DNA from: Burkholderia pseudomultivorans
Lineage (GTDB): Bacteria > Pseudomonadota > Gammaproteobacteria > Burkholderiales > Burkholderiaceae
Direction: 5' to 3'
DNA length: 63,409 nucleotides
Assembly (NCBI RefSeq): GCF_902499075.1
Contig: NZ_CABVPP010000042.1
Coordinates: 1-63,409, forward strand
Shown here: one piece after another, positions 43,252 to 50,589 of the stretch
Layout of the letters: each line of letters begins with the position of its first letter
How positions within the stretch are numbered: the stretch's first letter is position 1
Notes under the pieces: model-generated
What the model saw: only the letters and a program-made list of their open reading frames with translations
The model's database searches: none
Told to the model about the DNA's origin: nothing
Made by a program: the position numbers and the translations under genes

Positions 43252-43818
43252 ATGACTACTACAAAGAAGACGGCCGAACGGCTCATCAAGAAGTATCCGA
43301 ACCGCCGGCTCTACGATACCGAGACGAGCACGTACATCACGCTTACCGACGTGAAGCAACTCGTGCTGGACCAGGAGGATTTCAAGGTCGTCGATGCGAA
43401 ATCCAATGAAGACCTGACGCGCAGCATCCTGCTGCAGATCATTCTCGAAGAGGAAAGCGGCGGCGTGCCGATGTTCTCGTCGTCGATGCTGTCGCAGATC
43501 ATCCGCTTCTACGGCCATGCGATGCAGGGCATGATGGGCACGTACCTGGAAAAGAACATCCAGGCGTTCATCGACATCCAGCACAAGCTTGCCGATCAGT
43601 CGAAGAACCTGTACGACAACAATGCGATGAATCCTGAGATCTGGTCGCAGTTCATGAACATGCAGGCGCCGATGATGCAAGGGATGATGACCAGCTACAT
43701 CGAGCAGTCGAAGAACATGTTCGTGCAGATGCAGGAGCAGATGCAGAACCAGGCGAAGTCGATGTTCAGCACGTTCCCGTTCAAGCAGCCGGGTACGTCG
43801 GAACCGGAGAAGAAGTAG
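43252..43818 (+). CDS. phaR: Polyhydroxyalkanoate synthesis repressor PhaR
   Basis: A 188-residue regulator that binds both DNA and nascent polyester granules and controls phasin expression. The N-terminal DNA-binding domain (LIKKYPNRRLYDTETSTYIT) and the PHB-accumulation regulatory domain (SSMLSQIIRFYGHAMQGMMG) are clear, followed by a Met/Gln-rich tail. It is the last gene of the pha cluster, 118 bases after phaB. Confidence 0.94.
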   Translation: MTTTKKTAERLIKKYPNRRLYDTETSTYITLTDVKQLVLDQEDFKVVDAKSNEDLTRSILLQIILEEESGGVPMFSSSMLSQIIRFYGHAMQGMMGTYLEKNIQAFIDIQHKLADQSKNLYDNNAMNPEIWSQFMNMQAPMMQGMMTSYIEQSKNMFVQMQEQMQNQAKSMFSTFPFKQPGTSEPEKK

Positions 43819-44210
43819 CGATTTCGCGGTGCCGGCCGCGGCGGCGCGCGCCGTCGGATGGCCGGTGTCGTGAGGCGGGGCGGGGCGGCGCGATGCGGTC
43901 GGTGCGTGCTTGAGCGCGACGACGTGAGCGGCCGCCGCCGCCCGCCGGAAGCCATCGCCGACGGCCGTTCATGGCCGTCGGCACCGAATGCCCGCGCCTG
44001 CAGCAGCGCGGGCCTGACCGTTGGCAGGTCATCGATCGATATCCCCTTCGCATCAGAACGCAGGCCGGCGCGTGCCGCACCGATGGTGCGCGGACGTTTC
44101 GGCGATAATGCCTGCGCCGCAGGTACAGCGATGGGCGCGCGGCGGCACCCCTGAAATGAAAAGAGCGTCGACGCCGCGCTCGAACAATAACGAACCGACT
44201 GAGAGCAAAC
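43819..44210. other. Intergenic region, no gene seen
   Basis: GC-rich and without a convincing coding frame. It contains a perfect ten-base inverted repeat (43957-43966 with 43973-43982), without a following T run. The last 50 bases before 44211 are more AT-rich and may hold the promoter of the next gene. Confidence 0.4.
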
Positions 44211-45047
44211 ATGCGAGGGATTCGATTGGCGCCGGCCGTCAGGATGGCCGGGCGGGCAGCGATGTTCGTGCTGGGTATCGGTATCGCCGGGCCGGGTTTC
44301 GCGATGGACTGCGCGAAGGCTGCGCAGGTCATCGAAAAGCGCATCTGCGGCAATGCCGGATTACGGGCTGCCGATACGCGGATGAATGCCGCCTATGCGG
44401 ACGTGCTGAAGGTCGCGCCGGACGCCGGCATCCGCGACATGCTGATGCGCAGCCAGCGCCGCTGGCTCGCGGCACGCAACAATCGTCTCGACGCCGATTA
44501 CGAAGGTCGTCCGCTGGCTGTCGCCGAAGTGCGCAAGATGATCGATCAACGGACCGCCGAACTGGCCGATCGCTCCGATAAAGGGCTGATCGCGCGTGCG
44601 CAGGCCGAACGCCGGTGGCTGGCGAAATATACGGGCGGCCCGTTGACGGGCTTCGATGCAAGCTGCGATTTCATTCCGCTCGACGCCAGCGGCTCGCACG
44701 TTTCGTATGCATGTTTCGGCGCGGTGCACGTGCAGCATCGCGCGAGGGTCTGCAGCCAGAGCGAGGACTGGGCGACCGGTGCGGTCTACCAGTATCGCGC
44801 GGTCAGTGCGGCCGATGGCGGGAAGGCGCGCCCGGTCGCGTTCTGCGAGGCGCAAGCGCATGCGCAGGCATGCGATAACGGTGGGGCGCGGTCGGGTTGG
44901 ACGCGTGCGGCGGCGTCCGATGCGGACAGCCATGCCCCCACGCCGGCGGCCGGCTTGCCGCAGCTCGATGCGGAAATGTGGCCGATCGGCGACGGGGACG
45001 ATGCGGTGTGGTTCGAGCGGTGTCTGACTGCGGCGACGTTTCCGTGA
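44211..45047 (+). CDS. LprI/DUF1311-family secreted protein
   Basis: A 278-residue protein with a signal peptide (AAMFVLGIGIAGPGFAMDC, cleavage near residue 30) and a DUF1311/LprI-type domain containing IEKRICGNAGLRAADTRMNAAYADVL and RSQRRWLAARN. Some members inhibit lysozyme; whether this one does is not known. The C-terminal half, with several cysteines, has no recognised domain. It stands alone between phaR and a convergent hypothetical gene. Confidence 0.8.
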   Translation: MRGIRLAPAVRMAGRAAMFVLGIGIAGPGFAMDCAKAAQVIEKRICGNAGLRAADTRMNAAYADVLKVAPDAGIRDMLMRSQRRWLAARNNRLDADYEGRPLAVAEVRKMIDQRTAELADRSDKGLIARAQAERRWLAKYTGGPLTGFDASCDFIPLDASGSHVSYACFGAVHVQHRARVCSQSEDWATGAVYQYRAVSAADGGKARPVAFCEAQAHAQACDNGGARSGWTRAAASDADSHAPTPAAGLPQLDAEMWPIGDGDDAVWFERCLTAATFP

Positions 45048-45114
45048 GCGTTCGACGCCGTGGGCCTGTTTTTTCGGCAGGCTCGTTACGAAGGCATCGC
45101 CGAGGAATGGCGGA

Positions 45115-45369
45115 TCAAGATTCCGGATCGAAGCCGTGATCGTCATCCGCGGGAGGCAGGTCGAGCACGAGCTTGACGGCGCTGTAATTGGCCTTGAGCG
45201 AAAACACGCGGCCGATTACCAGGAACGTCTGCTGCGAATGCTCGAGCTCGACGAAATCGCCGGGTTGCGGCACGTGGGCGCCCTGGTCGTATGAAAAGCT
45301 GGTGCTGGTCTGCTCGTCGATGGCTTCTGCTGCCTGGTCGGTGAATTCGATCGTGATGTGGGTGGTCAT
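45115..45369 (-). CDS. Hypothetical protein
   Basis: An 84-residue, acidic protein with no recognised domain, starting TTHITIEFTDQAAEAIDEQ and probably a small beta fold. The start at 45369 follows GGGG nine bases upstream; the frame extends to 45420 with poor-looking sequence. It lies between the LprI-like gene and rimO and is convergent with the former. Coding potential is moderate. Confidence 0.6.
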   Translation of the reverse strand: MTTHITIEFTDQAAEAIDEQTSTSFSYDQGAHVPQPGDFVELEHSQQTFLVIGRVFSLKANYSAVKLVLDLPPADDDHGFDPES

Positions 45370-45708
45370 GCGAACCCCGGAGTGGTGGGTTGAAGGGATC
45401 AAAGACCTCGATTTTCTCATTAGTTCGGCGGTGGTACGGGTTTTCGGCGGTGCGGCGTGTAAATCGGGGCCGTAGTGTGGGGCGCTGTCTCACGGAAGGG
45501 ATTCCCGGGCTGGAGCATTGGCGCGATGTGGTGCGGTGATCGACCCTGTTTCGGGCGACAGCGCTCTCTGGCGCGATCTCGGCCGAGAGAGGTTCGACGC
45601 CGGGCCGGCTGCCGCTCGCGCCCGATGATCGCCAGCCGCCGTTTTTTGGCTCGCCAAACCTAAATAGCTGTAAACTCACGCTTTTGCTGCCACGCCCCCA
45701 CATTCCAG
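45370..45708. other. Intergenic region upstream of rimO
   Basis: No gene seen. Close to rimO there is an extended -10-like TGTAAACT (45669-45676) with TTGGCT (45646-45651) 19 bases upstream, and an imperfect fit to a sigma-70 promoter; TTTGGCTCGCCAAA (45645-45658) is a six-base inverted repeat around the -35. Confidence 0.4.
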
Positions 45709-45765
45709 ATGTCCCAGTCCCCCAAAGTAGGCTTCGTCAGCCTTGGCTGCCCGAACGATATCTGA
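45709..45765 (+). pseudogene. rimO: Truncated 5' end of rimO (ribosomal protein S12 methylthiotransferase)
   Basis: The start MSQSPKVGFVSLGCP matches the N-terminus of Burkholderia RimO, the radical SAM enzyme that methylthiolates an aspartate of ribosomal protein S12. In the intact gene this is followed by KALVDSEQ; here the match breaks at 45756 and the frame closes at 45765 after 18 codons. The break coincides with the left edge of the prophage. The remainder of rimO is probably beyond the window. The cell should lack a functional RimO unless the right junction restores a start. Confidence 0.85.
45742..45756. other. Probable left attachment site (attL) inside rimO
   Basis: The host-like sequence ends within CTTGGCTGCCCGAA, the codons of the first cluster-binding cysteine region of RimO. 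The exact core cannot be defined because the right junction is outside the window; only its left limit is visible. Confidence 0.55.
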
Positions 45766-45797
45766 AGTATACATTCGTACCCCCGGTACGCTCGGGG

Positions 45798-45811
45798 CTA
45801 CCAGACGGTAG
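45798..45811. repeat. Inverted repeat near the island edge
   Basis: CTACC-AGAC-GGTAG, similar in half-site to the palindrome at the toxin start (45935-45949) but with a spacer one base shorter. It may be a second operator for the toxin-antitoxin operon or chance. Confidence 0.3.
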
Positions 45812-45934
45812 GGTGAAGGGTACGACGGCGCCACTTCTGGGTTCTCTGATCATAAGGTAAGATTTTCGTCACCAGAGCTAGCCTCAGCGGCGCAAAATTT
45901 TCCGCCGAGCCAAAAATCATTGCTCTTGCGGAAC

Positions 45935-45949
45935 TTACCAAGATGGTAA
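45935..45949. promoter_or_regulatory. Putative MqsA operator overlapping the toxin start codon
   Basis: TTACCAAGATGGTAA is a perfect six-base inverted repeat with a three-base spacer. Its ACC-N5-GGT geometry is that of the E. coli MqsA operator (ACC-TTTTA-GGT). The toxin ATG (45943) lies in it, so antitoxin binding could block both transcription and translation. Confidence 0.55.
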
Positions 45950-46365
45950 ATAATCGAACAAACGTAGGAAAATGGCAGGGGACGCCGCCTCCGGAGCCGG
46001 GGGAAGATCGAAAGATCAGCGGCGGACCACTCTACAGCTTGGATGATTTGGAGCCGCTCTTGGCGGCCGGCAAAGTCGCGCTCTGGACTAAGGACTGCGC
46101 CAAAGATGCTGCAAACCTGGGCTTCGACTTGGACGATGTGGCAGCTCTCATCCGGGAGGCTATCGTGCACGGACGCTACATCGACTCTGAGTGGTGTCAG
46201 GGGAAGCCCACGGGGCCGTGGGCAGCATGCGACGCATACTCACTTCGGCGGACCGAATGGAACGAGTTCGCGCGTCGCGATCTGACTTGCGATTACTTCG
46301 TCAAATTTGCGATTGGTAAGACGGGGAACGTTGTCATCACCATCTCTTGCCACACTAGCAACTAG
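45943..46365 (+). CDS. MqsR-like toxin of a toxin-antitoxin-chaperone operon
   Basis: A 140-residue protein with the MqsR-type core: YSLDDLEPLLAAGKVALWTKDCAKDAANLGFDLDD (quoted in parts: AGKVALWTKDCAKDAA, LGFDLDDVAALIREA) and a C-terminal beta hairpin with DYFVKFAIGKTGNVVITISC. MqsR toxins are RelE-fold mRNA interferases. An extra N-terminal stretch of about 30 residues is present. It lies nine bases before an MqsA-like gene. Catalysis cannot be confirmed from sequence; similarity is moderate but the neighbour is decisive. Confidence 0.75.
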   Translation: MVNNRTNVGKWQGTPPPEPGEDRKISGGPLYSLDDLEPLLAAGKVALWTKDCAKDAANLGFDLDDVAALIREAIVHGRYIDSEWCQGKPTGPWAACDAYSLRRTEWNEFARRDLTCDYFVKFAIGKTGNVVITISCHTSN

Positions 46366-46374
46366 ACATCTTCT

Positions 46375-47109
46375 ATGAAATCAAATCTCGGGCCGTGCCC
46401 CATTTGTGGAGAGGGCCAACTCCACCTGACGCACTCTGCTGAGGAGTTTACTGAAAACGGCAAGTCGGCCATGATCGATGTGCGGATGGAGGTTTGCGAC
46501 CACTGCGAGTCAGAGGTCGTTGGCAAGGAGTCCGCGCGTGCAAACAAGCGAGCTGTCGCAAAATTCCGTAAAGAGGCGAATGGCTTGCTGACCGGCGAGC
46601 AAGTCGCTGCAATTCGCGCCAAGTACGATCTTCGGCAGGATGATGCGGCCGCTATTTTCGGCGGTGGGCCGGTCGCGTTCTCAAAGTACGAATCGGACGA
46701 CGTTGCGCAATCCACTGCGATGGATAGAGCACTTCGAGTCTGTGATGTATATCCGCCAACGCTGTTTCAGTACGCGTGGATTGCAGGAAAAGTTGACGCG
46801 ATCGAAAAGCACATAGGTCCCTTTGTCAGTTACGCCGCGCAAAATATTCAGGCGAGAGGAATCGCGTCCCATTGTGACTTGCAGACAATTCGAGACATAG
46901 TTTTCGAGACGCTGAGATTTGATATTTGGGAAGCAGGCAAGTATGCGAGCCACACGAAGGCGTCTGAAACTGAAACGAAAACGCTTGAGGTGACTCGTAA
47001 ACAGGCGACAGCAACGTCAGCGTGGTCGTGGGACTCTTCTAAGGGATCACAACACGTCAAGTTTGGAAACCTCACCACATCGATCCAAGTTCTAAAGGCG
47101 GCAGCGTAA
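46375..47109 (+). CDS. MqsA-like antitoxin with a long C-terminal extension
   Basis: A 244-residue protein, against about 130 for ordinary MqsA. The N-terminal zinc domain has Cys8, Cys11, Cys41 and Cys44 (CPICGE and CDHC); an HTH domain spans about 70-125 (LTGEQVAAIRAKYDLRQDDAA) and would bind the operator at 45935. The extra 115 residues end in an aromatic, Ser-rich segment (TATSAWSWDSSKGSQ). In other systems such extensions are chaperone-addiction domains, destabilising the antitoxin unless a SecB-like chaperone binds. Confidence 0.75.
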   Translation: MKSNLGPCPICGEGQLHLTHSAEEFTENGKSAMIDVRMEVCDHCESEVVGKESARANKRAVAKFRKEANGLLTGEQVAAIRAKYDLRQDDAAAIFGGGPVAFSKYESDDVAQSTAMDRALRVCDVYPPTLFQYAWIAGKVDAIEKHIGPFVSYAAQNIQARGIASHCDLQTIRDIVFETLRFDIWEAGKYASHTKASETETKTLEVTRKQATATSAWSWDSSKGSQHVKFGNLTTSIQVLKAAA

Positions 47110-47113
47110 AGCA

Positions 47114-47620
47114 ATGGAATTGAGTCCACTCCAACTGGTGAACTTCAGGTTTCTAAAAGTATTCATTGAGCCTGCAACATCGCCAGAAATCGCTGAGCCG
47201 CACCCTCGAACCGAAGGGCCCTATGACTTTACTGGCGTTCAGTTTCAGTTGGAGTTAGGGCATGGGCATGTCGATCCGCTCACGCCGAACGTCAACGGCG
47301 AGGGAGAGGCGGTTGAGATTCAACCGTACGTCCTGACAATGGGCATTCGATTGTTAGGGGTAGAGGGGAAGGTCGCACCGTATCGAATCGATGTTAAGTG
47401 CGTTGGGTATTTTAATGTAGTGACTAAAGCGTTTCCGGATGAGGCCCGCCGCCAAGATGTCGTGGTGGTTAATGGTGCTTCGATGCTTTATGGGACGATT
47501 CGTGAAATGGTCTCAAATGTTACTGCCCGTTCATGGCATGGTGAATTATTACTTCCGTCGATGCATTTTGGCAGCGACGCGCCAAATAAAGTCGGAGCGC
47601 CGAATAAAGTCGGACAGTAG
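47114..47620 (+). CDS. SecB-like chaperone of the toxin-antitoxin system
   Basis: A 168-residue protein with SecB-like features: an N-terminal hydrophobic strand region (SPLQLVNFRFLKVFIEP), a beta sheet (IDVKCVGYFNVV), and the C-terminal pattern VNGASMLYGTIREMVSNVTARS then LLLPSMHF, which corresponds to SecB's GPAILFPYARE..., TARGGFPPLLLPPVNF. It starts four bases after the antitoxin stop, in one operon. An 18-base tandem duplication encodes APNKVG twice at the C-terminus. Confidence 0.75.
   Translation: MELSPLQLVNFRFLKVFIEPATSPEIAEPHPRTEGPYDFTGVQFQLELGHGHVDPLTPNVNGEGEAVEIQPYVLTMGIRLLGVEGKVAPYRIDVKCVGYFNVVTKAFPDEARRQDVVVVNGASMLYGTIREMVSNVTARSWHGELLLPSMHFGSDAPNKVGAPNKVGQ
47579..47614 (+). repeat. 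Two-copy tandem 18-base repeat in the chaperone gene
   Basis: GCGCC(A/G)AATAAAGTCGGA occurs twice in tandem, one mismatch, encoding APNKVG-APNKVG at the chaperone's C-terminus. It keeps the frame and could change copy number by slippage. Confidence 0.85.
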
Positions 47621-47631
47621 TGGGTAGGTTG

Positions 47632-47668
47632 ATAAACAACGACGCCTCAAGGCGTCGTTGTTTATTTG
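47632..47668. terminator. Strong bidirectional terminator after the TAC operon
   Basis: A perfect 15-base inverted repeat (ATAAACAACGACGCC and complement, TCAA loop) with T-rich flanks, between the convergent chaperone gene and the small gene at 47662. Confidence 0.9.
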
Positions 47669-47871
47669 ATCCTCGAGGTGGGCGGCTGAGTCAGCACACG
47701 CAGGCGCCCATTGCCGATATGGAAATTGCGATGCCACCGAATCGCGACGTCCCGAACCCTGCTCATCGCACTCGCGCCACCCTCAACGATTTTGCCGTGA
47801 TGGTTGACGACGGCGAGCGTTGCGGGATTGCCGGCCGGCGCCACTACGCTCAATCCCTGAAGGATTTTCAC
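47662..47871 (-). pseudogene. Degenerate or truncated paralogue of the gene at 49354
   Basis: A 69-residue reading frame (GTG start) related to the C-terminal two-thirds of the protein at 49354-49641: LSVVAPAGNPATLAVVN aligns with LSIATPTGETATLAVVD, and NGRLRVLTQPPT with TGHLRVLTKPTT. The N-terminal 30 residues of the fuller copy, with its Lys-rich start, are not recognisable here. No function is known. The two copies flank the nuclease gene in the same orientation. Confidence 0.6.
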
Positions 47872-48258
47872 GTTGCTCGTCTCAGATTCAGCGTGGCCAT
47901 CTCGGGGGCTAGCGGTTCGGTAATGGTGTGCCGGACGTGCCTACCTGGCGGGGACTATTTCCGACGACTACGGACGCTTGAGTCGCGAGATTTCTCATAG
48001 AGCTTCACAACGAGCATCTTGGAATTTTGCCCGTAGTGCAGTTCCCGGCGGCAATTGGGGCACACGGCTGCGGCCTTTCTAGATCGAATAGGTGCGTCCA
48101 GACTTCATTTCCGTGGAGTTACAAGCGTTACCTGCGCGACGACTATTGTAGCGCCGCAGACACCTTCGAAGGCCTCGGTGGTGCGTTCGAGAAACCTTGA
48201 CCGGTTCGCTGCTATCGGATCAGCATGACAGAAGTGTGTGTTGCTACGGGAAGAGTCT
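47872..48258. other. Intergenic region upstream of the nuclease-like gene
   Basis: No gene is supported. The reverse-strand frame of the degenerate copy stays open into it (the start codon is uncertain), and the last 60 bases are AT-richer, with GGAAGAG before the 48259 start. Confidence 0.4.
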
Positions 48259-49359
48259 ATGAGCGAACGCGCTACACAACTTTATGGCGGAACGTTAGCG
48301 CCTGTCGTTCCGGACGGTGAGGTCGCAGCCTTTCTAAGCGGGTTTCTCGCCGCGGACAATCGGTTCCAGCAGGATTGGTTGCCGCGTTATCGAGAGACTA
48401 CTGAGGCGATCGCGACGGCGTTATCGAGCGGGGCGCACGAAGATCTTTTCGATATCTTGTGGATGACGCGAGATAACTCTATCGCAGATGCAGGGCGAGG
48501 CATGCTGCAATCAGGGGATCCCGATCGCTTGCGAGAGGAGTTGGTACAGATCATCAGCGATGTGCAGAAAGATGGCTCTCCAGAGAATTTCGATCACATT
48601 GTCAAGCGGGCCGAACGTTGGCGGGCGGGCGGCCGAATCGCAAAAGTGCCGCGGCTCTTGATACGGCGGGTCTTCGCGGGAATACATCCAAACCACTATC
48701 ACACAACTGTCGACGCACCTAGCCACGATGCTGCGTTGCAGTGGTTTGCGACACACACGAAGTTTTCCGTTCCCGAGTCGGAAAGCTGGGCAGTACGCGC
48801 GCGATCATTGGTTGACCATTTGGACCGGCTCGAGGTGTTTCGCGATGATGTATTGGTTCGCAACATGTTCCCGTGGTTCGTCGCTGACCAAGTGCAGTCG
48901 CGGTCGACCTCGACACGTGCGCCGCAATATCGAAAACGTTCCACTATTGCGTTTCAGCATGTGCCTGAGACGCAACGCAAGATCTTATTGAGGCACAACG
49001 AAATTCAAGCGGCCTTGTATAAGTTACTGGTCAAAGAACATGGGCAGGATCGTGTCTGGATGGAGCGTGGAACTGGAACTGGGGGGTATGCTGACGCAGT
49101 GGTATATCCGGTTGGCGGAGGCTGTTACCTCTACGAAACCAAAATCGCAAGTTCGGCAGCGGAAGTGGTTCGGCAAGCCATGGGGCAACTGCTTGAGTAC
49201 GGGTATCGACGTGGCGGCCTTGATCCGGTGAAGCTGTTCGCAGTTGGTGAGCCCGATCTCGACAGCGCTACGCGAGAATTCATCGAACGACTACAGGCTC
49301 AATTCAAGTTGAACATAGAGTATCTGCAAGTCACGCTTCCAGATGGGGCGACGTCATGA
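48259..49359 (+). CDS. Restriction-endonuclease-like PD-(D/E)XK protein
   Basis: A 366-residue protein. The C-terminal part has a nuclease-type core: RHNEIQ (about 245-250), GYADAVVY with Asp279, YLYETK (Glu293-x-Lys295) and QAMGQLLEYG (306-315), the D...ExK plus glutamine pattern of many restriction enzymes. The N-terminal 200 residues are of unknown family. GGAAGAG stands before the ATG at 48259. With no methyltransferase beside it, and unlike phage recombination nucleases, it looks like a defence or exclusion factor; the target is unknown. Confidence 0.65.
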   Translation: MSERATQLYGGTLAPVVPDGEVAAFLSGFLAADNRFQQDWLPRYRETTEAIATALSSGAHEDLFDILWMTRDNSIADAGRGMLQSGDPDRLREELVQIISDVQKDGSPENFDHIVKRAERWRAGGRIAKVPRLLIRRVFAGIHPNHYHTTVDAPSHDAALQWFATHTKFSVPESESWAVRARSLVDHLDRLEVFRDDVLVRNMFPWFVADQVQSRSTSTRAPQYRKRSTIAFQHVPETQRKILLRHNEIQAALYKLLVKEHGQDRVWMERGTGTGGYADAVVYPVGGGCYLYETKIASSAAEVVRQAMGQLLEYGYRRGGLDPVKLFAVGEPDLDSATREFIERLQAQFKLNIEYLQVTLPDGATS

Positions 49360-49641
49360 TTCGAAAGTTGTCGGCTTCGTCAGGACGCGGAGGTGGCCGG
49401 TACCAGTAAGAAAATTCCGATATGCGGCGATTGCAACGTCCCAGACGGCTCGGGCCACGGCAGGCCCCTTCTCGATGACATTGCCTTTTTCGTCGACCAC
49501 CGCAAGTGTGGCGGTTTCGCCGGTCGGTGTGGCGATGCTCAAGCCTTCGTAACTGATTGCCGTAATTGCGCTTGAAAGTGCTGACGGAACGAGCACTTCT
49601 TGCATAGGTGCTTTGCGACTGGTTGGTTGTTTCTTGGCCAT
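49354..49641 (-). CDS. Small conserved protein, paralogue of the 47662 gene
   Basis: A 95-residue protein, basic N-terminus (MAKKQPTSRKAPMQEVLV) then a small domain with LSIATPTGETATLAVVDEKGNVI and VWDVAIAAYRNFL. GAGGGATCG precedes the ATG at 49641. No domain name is recognised. It overlaps the last six bases of the nuclease gene, convergent, and is the complete version of the degenerate copy on the other side of it. Confidence 0.7.
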   Translation of the reverse strand: MAKKQPTSRKAPMQEVLVPSALSSAITAISYEGLSIATPTGETATLAVVDEKGNVIEKGPAVARAVWDVAIAAYRNFLTGTGHLRVLTKPTTFES

Positions 49642-49677
49642 GCTACGATCCCTCTGTATCAAAAAAGCGTTGATGCA

Positions 49678-49887
49678 ATGCAGACGAAATTTGTGATGCG
49701 CGGGTACGAGATGAACTGCGAGCCGCGCCTGACTGAGGGCGGTAGGTATGCCGCCCAGGTCGAGGTAACGAAGTTGGGCTTCAGCCGGGAGGCTGCTTTC
49801 CGGAAACTTGGCGAATTCGACACAGAGGCCGAGGCCGTCGCCTACGCGAAGAAATTTTCGGAAGAGTGGCTTAGCCGATACGCTTGA
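49678..49887 (+). CDS. Small phage protein
   Basis: A 69-residue acidic/basic mixed protein (MQTKFVMRGYEMNCEPR...EAEAVAYAKKFSEEWL) that resembles short hypothetical proteins of Burkholderia phages. It is divergent from the 49354 gene and its end overlaps the leftward gene at 49871 by 17 bases. Function unknown. Confidence 0.6.
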   Translation: MQTKFVMRGYEMNCEPRLTEGGRYAAQVEVTKLGFSREAAFRKLGEFDTEAEAVAYAKKFSEEWLSRYA

Positions 49888-50554
49888 ATTCGATTACCCA
49901 CACCCAAGGGTTCGTATCCCAGCCATGCCCGCGCGTGGCGTTCAGGTTGTCCCACAGTTCGTGGAAGGCGCGGATGCTCGGCGGCCGGTAGGCGTCGGCG
50001 CGGTACCCGCGCAGGTGATGGTCTGCTATCGTCACGCCTTCGACTCGTGCATCCGGCTCGCCGCTCGAGTGCAGGCGCTCAGCGCGCACGGCCGTGATTT
50101 CAAGCGTGATGCGTGACGCCCAGCGCGGCATATGGATTGCGGGGCGCTTGCGCAATTTGTACGGCTCGATGTAATCGGGATCGTTCGGTTCACCCCAGCC
50201 CCATGCCGCCACGTGCGCGCCTTCGTCGGACTCGACGAAGACCGGTCCGACGTAGCCGTTCCGTTCGACGTCGTAGGTCGTCTCCCGCACCCACAGTCGG
50301 TCGCCAGGCTGACCATACGGACATGGCAACTGGCGGCACTGATCGTCGCTGCGCAGCGACCACCAGACGCCGGTGTTTGCGTCCTCGAACCCCCAGCATG
50401 CCGGGTCGTTCCACTCCGGGCCATCCTTCGGGCCGCCGCCGATGAAATCGATGCAACAGCGCTTCGGTATCGCGATCCGACGGCTCTGCGTCTTCCGGCC
50501 TTCGAGGATGGCACGCATCGTCGGGCCGCTGAAAAGGATAGGGCGTTCGGTCAT
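49871..50554 (-). CDS. Phage ASCH-like protein
   Basis: A 227-residue protein that begins MTERPILFSGPTMRAILEGRKTQSRR (quoted in parts: RPILFSGPTMRAIL, GRKTQSRR), typical of a phage family with an ASCH-like RNA-binding fold; LWVRETTY and MPRWASRITLEIT also fit. The start at 50554 follows AGGATT-like sequence with no strong site. Function in the phage is unknown. It is convergent with the gene at 49678. Confidence 0.7.
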   Translation of the reverse strand: MTERPILFSGPTMRAILEGRKTQSRRIAIPKRCCIDFIGGGPKDGPEWNDPACWGFEDANTGVWWSLRSDDQCRQLPCPYGQPGDRLWVRETTYDVERNGYVGPVFVESDEGAHVAAWGWGEPNDPDYIEPYKLRKRPAIHMPRWASRITLEITAVRAERLHSSGEPDARVEGVTIADHHLRGYRADAYRPPSIRAFHELWDNLNATRGHGWDTNPWVWVIEFKRIG

Positions 50555-50589
50555 GCTAGGATTCCTGAAAAGCAACTACGGAGGCCGGC

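Noticed and set aside
43957-43982. Ten-base hairpin after phaR as terminator
   Set aside because: Stem is perfect but no T run follows and it lies 139 bases past the stop codon.
45709-45765. tRNA gene as prophage attachment site
   Set aside because: No tRNA-like cloverleaf is seen at the boundary; the host sequence is the rimO start.
47620-48000. A 126-residue plus-strand frame after the TAC operon
   Set aside because: It begins inside the terminator hairpin and is antisense to the small paralogue, which has real similarity to the gene at 49354.
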